Assembly: GCF_003344785.1 (NCBI RefSeq)
Contig: NZ_QPMK01000001.1
Location: forward strand, 342,651-406,650
Origin: Thalassococcus profundi
GTDB taxonomy: Bacteria; Pseudomonadota; Alphaproteobacteria; Rhodobacterales; Rhodobacteraceae
Direction of reading: 5' to 3'
Length of the DNA: 64,000 nucleotides
Made by a program: the position numbers and the translations under genes. This document shows, one piece after another, positions 25,339-33,298 of the stretch; positions within the stretch are counted from its first letter, which is position 1; the number at the start of each line of letters is the position of its first letter. The notes below the pieces were generated by a model, which saw only the letters and a program-made list of their open reading frames with translations, did no database searches and had not been told where the DNA came from.

Positions 25339-25608
25339 ATGCTCACCGAGACGATTTTTTTCGACACGCTGCGGCAGGGCCTTTGGGTCGCCACGATCAC
25401 CTCGGTGCCGATTCTTGCGGCGGCGCTGGTGGCGGGTGTCGCCGTGGGGCTGTTCCAGGCGCTGACCTCGATCCAGGAAATGACCCTGACCTTCGTGCCG
25501 AAGCTGGGATGCATCGTCGTCGCCTTCTGGATGTCGATGAATTTCATGACGCAGACGCTGGTGGCGTTTTTTCAGGACCGGCTGATTCCGATGATCCAGG
25601 GGGGCTGA
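25339..25608 (+). CDS. fliQ: Flagellar export membrane protein FliQ
   Basis: FliQ is a two-helix hairpin subunit of the FliPQR export gate. The 89 residues have two membrane segments (about 15-40 and 52-75) with the FQALTSIQEMTLTFVPK signature between them. It starts 2 bp after fliE. FliR and FlhB are encoded further on, but FliP is not in the window. Confidence 0.95.
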   Translation: MLTETIFFDTLRQGLWVATITSVPILAAALVAGVAVGLFQALTSIQEMTLTFVPKLGCIVVAFWMSMNFMTQTLVAFFQDRLIPMIQGG

Positions 25609-25609
25609 G

Positions 25610-26323
25610 ATGGAAAGCACGGGATATACCACGTTGACCCGCCAGTCCGGCCTGATGCGCGAGATGCGCGTGATCGCCAACAACATCGCCAATGCCGCCA
25701 CCACAGGATACCGGCAAGAGGCTCTGATCTTCTCGGAATTCGTCATGCCGGTCGACCAAGGCGAAAGCATCTCCATGGCCACGGCGCGAATCCAGAACAC
25801 GTCGCAACTGCAGGGCGCGATGACGCAGACTCGCGGCCAGTTCGACCTAGCCATCGAAGGCGGCGGGTTTTTCCTCGTGCAGTCGCCGGAGGGTCCAGCC
25901 CTGACCCGCAACGGCGCCTTCAGCCCCTCCGCCAACGGCGATCTGGTGACCCTGGACGGCTACCCGGTGCTGGACCAGGGCGGCGCACCGATCTTCATCC
26001 CGCCGGACGCCAGCGACCTTGCCGTGTCGCAGGACGGCACTCTCAGCACCGAAGGCCGCCCGCTGGCACAGATTGCCGTGGTGCAGCCGCTCGACCCGCT
26101 CGACCTTGAACGGCAGGCCGGCGTGATGTTCCAGGCGCCCGCCGGGTTCGACCCGGTCGAGGCGCCGCGCGTGCGGCAGGGTTTCCTCGAAGGCTCCAAC
26201 GTCGATCCGGTGGGCCAGATCGCCCGAATGATCGAGGTCCAGCGCGCCTACGAGATGGGCCAAAGCTTTCTCGATGCCGAGAACGACCGGGTGCGCAATG
26301 CACTCAAGACTTTCATACGCTAA
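25610..26323 (+). CDS. flgF: Proximal rod protein FlgF
   Basis: FlgF is a rod subunit related to FlgG and FlgE. The 237 residues show the ANNIANAATTGYRQE motif at about 22-36, the mid-domain FDLAIEGGGFFLVQ signature, and the C-terminal GSNVDPVGQIARMIEVQRAYEMGQ segment. It starts 1 bp past fliQ, and the ribosome site lies inside the end of fliQ. Confidence 0.94.
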   Translation: MESTGYTTLTRQSGLMREMRVIANNIANAATTGYRQEALIFSEFVMPVDQGESISMATARIQNTSQLQGAMTQTRGQFDLAIEGGGFFLVQSPEGPALTRNGAFSPSANGDLVTLDGYPVLDQGGAPIFIPPDASDLAVSQDGTLSTEGRPLAQIAVVQPLDPLDLERQAGVMFQAPAGFDPVEAPRVRQGFLEGSNVDPVGQIARMIEVQRAYEMGQSFLDAENDRVRNALKTFIR

Positions 26324-26338
26324 CCAAGGAGGCCGCCC

Positions 26339-27124
26339 ATGCGTGCCCTGAAAATCGCCGCCACCGGCATGAGCGCCCAGCAGATGCGGGTGGAGGTCAT
26401 TTCCAACAACCTCGCCAACATGAGCACCACCGGCTACAACGCCCGCCGGGCCGAATTCGCCGATCTGCACTACCAGCAGCTAGCACGCGCCGGCACGGTC
26501 AACGCCGCAGACGGCACGGTGCTGCCGACCGGTATCCAGCTGGGCCTCGGTGCCCGACCCGCCGCGGTGTCGATGCAGCCACAGCAGGGCTCGCTCTCGG
26601 CCACTGGCGGCGATCTCGACCTCGCGATCGAGGGGTCGGGATATCTGGAGGTCACGCTGCCGTCGGGCCAGACCGCCTATACCCGCGACGGCGGGCTGAA
26701 ACGCACCGGCGAAGGGCTGATCGTCACCTCGGACGGATTTCCGGTATCGCCGGAAATCGTCATTCCCGAAGATGCGCGCAGCATTTCCATCAATGCCGAC
26801 GGCGAGGTCTACGCCTATTTCGCGCTGGCAACCGAGGCGCAGCTTCTGGGGCAATTCTCGCTCACCGGCTTCAGCAATGCCAAGGGGCTGGAGGCGATCG
26901 GCGGCAACCTCTTCACAGAGACCGAAGCCTCCGGCCCGGCGCTGGTCACGACACCGGGTCAGAACGGTCTGGGCACCCTGCGGCAGGGATATCTCGAAGA
27001 CAGTTCCGTCGATCCGGTGCGCGAGATCACCGAACTGATCGAGGCACAGCGCGGCTACGAACTGAATTCCAAGGTGATTTCCGCCGCCGACCAGATGCTT
27101 GGCGCGACGACGCAGGTACGCTGA
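26339..27124 (+). CDS. flgG: Distal rod protein FlgG
   Basis: FlgG forms the distal rod that passes through the peptidoglycan and outer membrane. The 261-residue length is standard, with MRALKIAATGMSAQQ at the start, SNNLANMSTTGYN near residue 22, DLDLAIEGSGYLEV in the middle and a C-terminal SSVDPVREITELIEAQRGYELNSK coil. A perfect AAGGAGG precedes the ATG. Its stop overlaps the flgA start by one base. Confidence 0.96.
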   Translation: MRALKIAATGMSAQQMRVEVISNNLANMSTTGYNARRAEFADLHYQQLARAGTVNAADGTVLPTGIQLGLGARPAAVSMQPQQGSLSATGGDLDLAIEGSGYLEVTLPSGQTAYTRDGGLKRTGEGLIVTSDGFPVSPEIVIPEDARSISINADGEVYAYFALATEAQLLGQFSLTGFSNAKGLEAIGGNLFTETEASGPALVTTPGQNGLGTLRQGYLEDSSVDPVREITELIEAQRGYELNSKVISAADQMLGATTQVR

Positions 27125-27543
27125 TGCGCCTATGGCTGCTCTGCGCGGTGATCCTGCTGCCGGGCGCAAGCCCGGCCGACACGGTCGTCGCGCTCCGAAC
27201 CATCCGCGCGCACGAAGTGATCGGCGCCGACGCCCTGTCGCTCGATCCCGGCCAAGTCGAGGGTGCCTATGCCGACGTGACGGAGGTCATCGGCCAGGAA
27301 GCGCGCGTTGCGCTTTATCCGGGGCGGCCCATCCTCTTCGGGCATGTCGGCCCCCCCGCCGCCGTCGAACGCAACCAGGTCGTCGAACTGGTCTTCGAAC
27401 AAGCCGGGCTGCGCATCACATCCGAAGGTCGCGCGCTCGGGCGCGCCGCCGTTGGCGAGCGTCTGCGCGTGATGAACCTGTCGTCCCGAACAACCCTGTT
27501 CGGCACCGTCCAGCCGGACGGGTCGATCCGCGTGTCACAGTGA
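27124..27543 (+). CDS. flgA: P-ring assembly chaperone FlgA
   Basis: FlgA is a periplasmic chaperone that helps FlgI form the P ring. The 139 residues start with a signal peptide (MRLWLLCAVILLPGASPADT, cut near residue 18) and have the SAF-type C-terminal domain with VGERLRVMNLSSRTTLFGTV. It is short for the family (around 220 in enterics) but matches the compact form seen in alphaproteobacteria. Confidence 0.9.
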   Translation: MRLWLLCAVILLPGASPADTVVALRTIRAHEVIGADALSLDPGQVEGAYADVTEVIGQEARVALYPGRPILFGHVGPPAAVERNQVVELVFEQAGLRITSEGRALGRAAVGERLRVMNLSSRTTLFGTVQPDGSIRVSQ

Positions 27544-27550
27544 GACTGCC

Positions 27551-28285
27551 ATGATCCGATTTCCCCTGACCGCCGCCGCCTGCCTGTGCCTGACGCTCCC
27601 GGCCTGTTCGCGGCTCGACCACCTTGGGCGGCCGCCGACCTTTACCCCGAAAGAAGAGACCCGTGAACACGATGCCATGGTCTATGCCAGCCTGCCGACG
27701 GTGCTGCCGTCCGAAGGCGACGTCGACCGGGCGTCGCTTTGGGACGGCGGCCGGCAGTCATTGCTGGGGGATCGCCGCGCGTTGACCCGGGGCGACATCA
27801 TGACCGTGGTGATCGAGATCGACGAGCGGGCGGAGATTTCCAACGCCACATCGCGATCGCGCAACGGCTCCGAAGCACTGGGGATGCCGCAGCTCTTCGG
27901 TTTGCCGCAGCAGATCAACGAGGATTTGCCGCCCGGCGCCAGCATGGACGAAGCGGTGTCGCTGGACAGCTCCAGTTCTTCGGGCGGCAACGGATCGGTC
28001 CGCCGAAACGAGAAACTGACCCTGCGCGTGGCTGCGACCGTGACGGACGTCCTGCCCAACGGGGTACTCGCCATCCAGGGCAGCCAAGAGGTGCGGGTGA
28101 ATTTCGAGCTGCGCGAGCTGCTGGTCAGCGGCTTCGTGCGGCCCGCCGACATCTCGCGCCAGAACGAGATCACCTATGACAAGATCGCCTCGGCCCGGAT
28201 ATCCTACGGCGGGCGCGGGCAGATCACCGATGTGCAGCAGCCGCGATACGGTCAGCAGATCCTCGACGTCGTTCTGCCTTTCTGA
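27551..28285 (+). CDS. flgH: Flagellar L-ring lipoprotein FlgH
   Basis: FlgH builds the outer-membrane L ring. The 244-residue precursor has a lipobox LPAC with the lipidated Cys19. The conserved core includes SLWDGGRQSLLGDRRALTRGDIMTVVIEIDE and the C-terminal VRPADISRQNEITYDKIASARISYGGRG. It follows flgA by 7 bp. Confidence 0.95.
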   Translation: MIRFPLTAAACLCLTLPACSRLDHLGRPPTFTPKEETREHDAMVYASLPTVLPSEGDVDRASLWDGGRQSLLGDRRALTRGDIMTVVIEIDERAEISNATSRSRNGSEALGMPQLFGLPQQINEDLPPGASMDEAVSLDSSSSSGGNGSVRRNEKLTLRVAATVTDVLPNGVLAIQGSQEVRVNFELRELLVSGFVRPADISRQNEITYDKIASARISYGGRGQITDVQQPRYGQQILDVVLPF

Positions 28286-28296
28286 AGGACCCCGCC

Positions 28297-28809
28297 ATGC
28301 GCAAGCTTCTTCCCGTTCTATTGGCTCTGGTCGGCATCGGCGGCGGCGTCGGCGCTGGATTTCTTCTCAAGCCCGCGGAGCCGGAGCCGCCGGCGGATCT
28401 GGCCGAAGGCTGCGTCCCGCCCGAAAATGCGGCAGAGCACGACCTGCCCAACCACGCCGATGACGCCCACGATGCCGAAGACAGCACGAAAGAATACGTC
28501 AAGATGAGCAACCAGTTCGTGGTGCCGATCGTGGGCGACGAACGGATATCCAGCCTTGTCGTGCTGTCTCTCAGTCTCGAAGTGTCTGCGGGTCAGACAG
28601 AGATTGCCTATCGCCACGAGCCGAAGCTGCGGGACGGGTTCCTTCAGGTGTTGTTCGATCACGCCAATATCGGCGGTTTCAAGGGCGCTTTCACCGATGC
28701 CAACACAATGGCGATCCTGCGCCGGGCGCTTCTGGAAACCGCCCGCAAGACGTTGGGAAACGACGTGAGCGACGTGCTGATCACCGAAATCGCGCGGCAG
28801 GACGCTTGA
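28297..28809 (+). CDS. fliL: Flagellar basal body-associated protein FliL
   Basis: FliL is a single-pass inner-membrane protein whose periplasmic domain surrounds the stator and supports torque. The 170 residues start with a membrane segment (about 5-24), then an acidic His/Asp-rich linker (about 45-66) with one Cys, and a C-terminal FliL domain (NQFVVPIVGDERISSLVVLSLSLEV...). The length is normal. It is last in its operon and converges on the fliJ-like gene with a 4-bp gap. fliF, which often follows fliL in this group, is absent here. Confidence 0.9.
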   Translation: MRKLLPVLLALVGIGGGVGAGFLLKPAEPEPPADLAEGCVPPENAAEHDLPNHADDAHDAEDSTKEYVKMSNQFVVPIVGDERISSLVVLSLSLEVSAGQTEIAYRHEPKLRDGFLQVLFDHANIGGFKGAFTDANTMAILRRALLETARKTLGNDVSDVLITEIARQDA

Positions 28810-28813
28810 AGAC

Positions 28814-29233
28814 CTAGCGGTCTGCCCGCTGAAGCAGTGTCAGCGCGCGCAGCGCCTCTTCGGTCCGGGCGCGACGGTGCGCGGCCTCTTTCGCTGCAGC
28901 CTTGTCCGACAACTCCCGGGTAACAGTCTGCCGCGCATGGGCGAGCCGCGCCGCGTCCCGAAGCTGTTCCTTGCGGAGCCGCAGGCTGACCAACGCCTGA
29001 TTCAGGCTCAGCCGACGTTGCGCTAGCCAGGCGCTCCACTGATCCTCTGCACCGGAGATCCGTCGCGCGTGAATACCGACGTCATCCTGCACCGCGCCGC
29101 GCTGCAGGTCGGCCAGAGCGTCGAGTTCGCGGTGAAGGCGCCCTTCCTCGGCCAGGACGTCGCGGTAGTGCTGCAAGGCGCGCTCCTCGAGCATCTCGGT
29201 GACCTGAGTCAACTGGCAGAATGCCCGGCTCAC
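28814..29233 (-). CDS. FliJ-like coiled-coil protein
   Basis: This encodes 139 residues dominated by charged heptad helices (Glu/Arg/Ala/Leu), the size and character of FliJ, the export-apparatus stalk protein that bridges FliI and FlhA. The start chosen is a GTG overlapping the flhB stop by 4 bp; an internal ATG at 29194 is an alternative giving 126 residues. FliJ sequences are poorly conserved, so the name rests on coiled-coil content, length and place after flhB. Confidence 0.55.
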   Translation of the reverse strand: MSRAFCQLTQVTEMLEERALQHYRDVLAEEGRLHRELDALADLQRGAVQDDVGIHARRISGAEDQWSAWLAQRRLSLNQALVSLRLRKEQLRDAARLAHARQTVTRELSDKAAAKEAAHRRARTEEALRALTLLQRADR

Positions 29234-30318
29234 CTCCAGACGCCCCGCTTGGCCTTCTGGCGCATGTCCTCGGCAAACCGGATGGCCGCGGCAACGGGGC
29301 GGTAGAGGTCCGGCGCGATCTGCTGGCCGATGTCGACCGACGCGTAGAGCGACCGCGCCGTCGGCGGATCCTCGTGGATCGGAATGCCGGCCTCCTGCGC
29401 CGCTTCGCGAATGCGCACGGCCACCGCATCGACGCCCTTGGCCAGACAAACCGGCGCCCCGCCCTGTCCGCGATCCCATTTCAGGGCGACGGCGTAGTGT
29501 GTCGGATTGACGATGATCACGCTGGCCTTGGGTACATCCGCCATCATGCGGTTCATCGCGATTTCCTGTCCGCGTTGCCGGCGTTCGTGCTTCATCTCCG
29601 GATCGCCTTCGGTGTTCTTGAACTCGTCGCGCAGTTCCTTGTGGGACATGCGGTTCTTGCGCAGGTGCTCGTGCCGCTGCCAGACGAAATCAATGGTCCC
29701 GATCGCCGCCGCGATGACCACAACGACCGCCAAAAACTGCAGGGTCAGGTGACCGAAGAGCGCCAGTACCGGACCGGGGCCGGCCTGCGGGCTGCCGACG
29801 ATTTCGGACATGTACGCCGTGAGAAAGAGCGCCAATGCGGCGGAGTAGACCGCGAGCTTGGTAAAGCTCTTGGCGAATTCGAACAAACCGCCCCGCCCGA
29901 ACTTGTTCTTGGCGTTCTGGATCAGCGACAGGCGCGATCCCTTGAATGCCAGTTTGGACGGGGTGAAGAGCAGTCCGCGGGTGGCCAGCAGGGTCGCGAG
30001 GACAAGGATGCCCGGCACCAGAAACCAGGGCAGAACCGCGGTCAGAACGCCCCCGGCCAGCGCCGCGGTCGGCCCGTCGGACGGGCCGTCGAAGAAATCG
30101 GCAACCAGCCGCTCCGGATGGTCGATCAGCGGCAGCAGCGCGTCGCCGAATGCGGTCAGAGACGCCTTCCCGAGCATCAGCGCAATCATCGCCATCCCGG
30201 CGTAGCCGACCGCGACCAGCGTGTCCGGGCTGCGCGCGATTTCGCCTTTCTTTCGCGCCTCTTCGAGCTTGTGCGGCGACGGCTCGTGGGTCTTTTCGGT
30301 GTCGTCACTTTCCGACAT
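29230..30318 (-). CDS. flhB: Flagellar export switch protein FlhB
   Basis: FlhB is the type III export component that switches substrate class after autocleavage. The 362 residues include four hydrophobic segments (within about 35-210) and a cytoplasmic domain with the cleavage motif NPTH at residues 271-274. The N-terminus has the conserved KTHEPSPHKLEEARKKGEIARS stretch. It overlaps fliR by one base and the fliJ-like gene by four. Confidence 0.95.
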   Translation of the reverse strand: MSESDDTEKTHEPSPHKLEEARKKGEIARSPDTLVAVGYAGMAMIALMLGKASLTAFGDALLPLIDHPERLVADFFDGPSDGPTAALAGGVLTAVLPWFLVPGILVLATLLATRGLLFTPSKLAFKGSRLSLIQNAKNKFGRGGLFEFAKSFTKLAVYSAALALFLTAYMSEIVGSPQAGPGPVLALFGHLTLQFLAVVVVIAAAIGTIDFVWQRHEHLRKNRMSHKELRDEFKNTEGDPEMKHERRQRGQEIAMNRMMADVPKASVIIVNPTHYAVALKWDRGQGGAPVCLAKGVDAVAVRIREAAQEAGIPIHEDPPTARSLYASVDIGQQIAPDLYRPVAAAIRFAEDMRQKAKRGVWR

Positions 30319-31091
30319 CAGGGCACCGCGAAGGGGTTCGACAGAAACCCGTCCATCGCGCCCAGCCAGACCGACAGGATCAGCGGCGCCGCGACCAGAA
30401 GCATCGCGATGGACCCGAAGGTGATGACCGGCGCCCCGACAAAGGCGACCATCAGTTGCGGCATGGCGCGGTTGATGACGCCGAGCGTGAGGTTGTAGAG
30501 CACCGACAGGATCACGAAGGGCGCGGCCAGGGTAAAGGCCAGCGCGAAGGCCCGGGCGACATGGCCACGGCCCCAGTCGGCGATCACGCCGCTGTCGGGA
30601 AACACCCCCAGCGGCAGGATATCGTAAGACAGAATGAAAAGCGCCGCGACCTTCACGTGCAGACCGGTGATCATCAACAGGGCCAATGCCGAAATCACCA
30701 GCAGGTTGCCGATCGCGGGCATTGGATCGGCGGCGGAGTTGCCGGCAAGCTGCGACAGCGAGGTCGCCTGCGCAGCCATGGTGCCCGCGGTCTGCAGCGC
30801 CAGCATGAAGAGCCGCAGCCCGATGCCGATGGCAAGCCCCGCCACGGTTTCGGTTGCCGTTATCCAGGCAAGGCTGGCCAAAGTAGGTTCCGGCATCTCG
30901 ATCAGCGGCGCGGCAGCCGGCGCGATCACGGCGGTGAGCGCGAGGCTGGCCAAAAGCCGCACGCGCACCGGCACCGACCGTTCACCAAGGCCGGGCAGGA
31001 CCGCCATGGCCGCACCGACGCGCAGCAACACCCCCAGCGTCAACCAGGCCAGGGGCGGCAAAAGCTCGGTCAGGGCGGTCAGCGGGCTCAT
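30318..31091 (-). CDS. fliR: Flagellar export membrane protein FliR
   Basis: FliR forms the export gate with FliP and FliQ. The 257 residues have about six hydrophobic segments and the family's GLRLFMLALQTAG and LTLGVINRAMPQLMVAFVGAPV signatures. The true ATG at 31091 overlaps the flhA stop by 4 bp; a longer open frame upstream is inside flhA in another frame. Confidence 0.94.
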   Translation of the reverse strand: MSPLTALTELLPPLAWLTLGVLLRVGAAMAVLPGLGERSVPVRVRLLASLALTAVIAPAAAPLIEMPEPTLASLAWITATETVAGLAIGIGLRLFMLALQTAGTMAAQATSLSQLAGNSAADPMPAIGNLLVISALALLMITGLHVKVAALFILSYDILPLGVFPDSGVIADWGRGHVARAFALAFTLAAPFVILSVLYNLTLGVINRAMPQLMVAFVGAPVITFGSIAMLLVAAPLILSVWLGAMDGFLSNPFAVP

Positions 31092-33184
31092 GCCGCCACC
31101 GTCCCGACCAGAGAGGGCCGTGCCTCGAGGCCGATTTCCTCGAAGGACAGGACCGGGTTGCTGATGCCCTTGGCCGACAGGATGGTGCGCAAAAACCGGC
31201 GGCGGCGGGCCGAGGTCACCACGGCGGGAAAGACGCCGCGCGATCCGGCGTCGCTGACTTCCCTGGAGACACCGTTGGTCAGCGTCTCGAACGCCTCGGG
31301 GGGCAGTGCCACGTCGACGCCGCCGCGGTCGCCGTCGACCTGGTAGGTGGTAAAGATCGTCTCCCATTCCGGGTCGAGCTGGATCAGCGGGATCGTTCCA
31401 TCGTTGCGGCGCATGTTGGCGACCATCTGGAACCCCAGCCGCTGGCGCACGTGTTCGCAGATCGCCTCGGGCCGGGCGCCCTGGCCGCGGGTTTCGGCGA
31501 TGGCTTCGAGGATCAGCGGCAGGTTGCGGATCGACACCTGTTCCTCGAGCAGCAGTCGCAGCACGGCATGCAGGGTGTCGATCTGCACCTTGTCGGGGAT
31601 CAGCTCGTCCAGCAGCCGCCGGTTCGCCTCCGCCCGGTCCGTATTGGACAGGGTCACCATCTCGTCCAGGAGACGGCGTAGAGCGCGCAGGCTGAGCAGG
31701 CGGCCGAAATTGCGCTTGATCACCTCGAGCAGATGCGTCGCGAGCACCTCGGTCGGCGTGACGATCGTGACGCCCGACAGCGCCGCGCGGTCCTGGTCTT
31801 CGGGTTTGATCCAGCGGGCCGGGGCGCCGTAGACCGGTTCGGTGACATCCTTGCCTTCGGGCATGCGCGACTGGCCGTCGGGCAGCAGCGCCAGCACCAG
31901 GTCGGGGTTCAGCTCGCCCCGCGCAAGCTCCACCCCGTGGATGCGGATGACGTAGGTGCCAGTGGGCAGGTCGGCCGCGTCGGTCAACCGGATCTCGGCC
32001 ATGATCAGGCCGAATGTCGAGGCGATGTGGCGGCGCATGTTGGCGATGCGCACGTCCAGCCCGGTGCCCGGGTCCAGCACCATGTTCACCAAGTCGGGGG
32101 CGAATTCCACGTGGATGTCGTCGATGTCCAGAACGTCTCCGATGGGTTTCTCCCGCGGCACCGGGTCCGTCACCTCTGCGGCAGCGGGCGCGCTCTCTGT
32201 CAACCGCTTGCGCAGCATGAACAGAGCCGCCGCCCCCAGCACCAGCGCCCCGGCCATGAAAGGCGCGAACGGCAGCCCCGGCACCAGTGCGAAGAGGGCC
32301 ATCAGAACGGCCACCGTGCCCAGCGCCGCGGGATGCCGGCCCAATTGCCCGAGGATTGCGAGATCGGTGGAGCCGGTGGCACCGCCGCGGGCCAGCAGCA
32401 GCGCCGAGGCGATGGAAATGATGACCGCCGGGATCTGGCTGACGAGCCCGTCCCCGACGGTGAGGATCGCATAGGTTTCGAACGCGTCGCCCATGGCCAT
32501 ACCATGCACCAGCACGCCCATGATCATGCCCATCACCAGGTTCAGAAGCGTGATCAGCAGACCCGCCACGGCATCGCCCTTGACGAATTTCGAGGCGCCG
32601 TCGAGAGAACCGAAAAAGGTGGTTTCCTGCAGTTCCTGTTCGCGGCGGCGCTTGGCTTCGGCATGGTCGATGGCGCCGGCGGACATGTCGCTGTCGATGG
32701 CCAGCTGCTTGCCCGGCATGCCGTCGAGAGCGAACCTCGCCCCGACTTCGGCCATGCGCGCGGCCCCCTTGGTGATGACCATGAAGTTCACGATCAAGAG
32801 CACGCCGAACACCACGAGCCCCATGAAAACGCTGCCGCCCATGACGAAGCTGGCGAAGCCCTGGATCACGTCGCCCGCCGCCTGGGGCCCGGTGTGACCC
32901 TCACCGATGATCAGCTTGGTCGAGCTGACGTTCAGCGACAGACGCAGCATCAGGGACGCCAGAAGGATTGTCGGAAACGCCGAGAAATCGAGCGGTCGTT
33001 CGATGAACAGCGTGACCGTGAAAATCAGGATCGCCAGCGCGAAGGACGCGGCAAGACCGATATCCAGAACCCAGGAGGGCACGGGCAGGATCATCATGAC
33101 GATCACCGCCATCAACGCGACCGCCAAAAGCACCGTTGGGCGGAAAAGCCCCCGAACCGTCCAGCCGGAAATCACGCGGACCAT
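31088..33184 (-). CDS. flhA: Flagellar export protein FlhA
   Basis: FlhA is the largest membrane component of the export gate and the docking site for chaperone-substrate complexes. The 698 residues comprise eight N-terminal membrane segments (to about residue 330) with the FHIPEP-like GEGHTGPQAAGDVIQGFASFVMGG loop and GMPGKQLAIDSDM, then a cytoplasmic domain (about 350-698) with IRLTDAADLPTGTYVIRIHGV. The length is standard. It heads flhA-fliR-flhB-fliJ. Confidence 0.96.
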   Translation of the reverse strand: MVRVISGWTVRGLFRPTVLLAVALMAVIVMMILPVPSWVLDIGLAASFALAILIFTVTLFIERPLDFSAFPTILLASLMLRLSLNVSSTKLIIGEGHTGPQAAGDVIQGFASFVMGGSVFMGLVVFGVLLIVNFMVITKGAARMAEVGARFALDGMPGKQLAIDSDMSAGAIDHAEAKRRREQELQETTFFGSLDGASKFVKGDAVAGLLITLLNLVMGMIMGVLVHGMAMGDAFETYAILTVGDGLVSQIPAVIISIASALLLARGGATGSTDLAILGQLGRHPAALGTVAVLMALFALVPGLPFAPFMAGALVLGAAALFMLRKRLTESAPAAAEVTDPVPREKPIGDVLDIDDIHVEFAPDLVNMVLDPGTGLDVRIANMRRHIASTFGLIMAEIRLTDAADLPTGTYVIRIHGVELARGELNPDLVLALLPDGQSRMPEGKDVTEPVYGAPARWIKPEDQDRAALSGVTIVTPTEVLATHLLEVIKRNFGRLLSLRALRRLLDEMVTLSNTDRAEANRRLLDELIPDKVQIDTLHAVLRLLLEEQVSIRNLPLILEAIAETRGQGARPEAICEHVRQRLGFQMVANMRRNDGTIPLIQLDPEWETIFTTYQVDGDRGGVDVALPPEAFETLTNGVSREVSDAGSRGVFPAVVTSARRRRFLRTILSAKGISNPVLSFEEIGLEARPSLVGTVAA

Positions 33185-33298
33185 CCCCGCCGGGTGACGG
33201 CGCCGGACCGGATCCTAAAACGGAGCATCCTGCCCCTCCCTCGTTTCTGTCTGCCGCGCAGGGTTAAGCCAAGGCCGTTACGATTCCATGAGCACCGG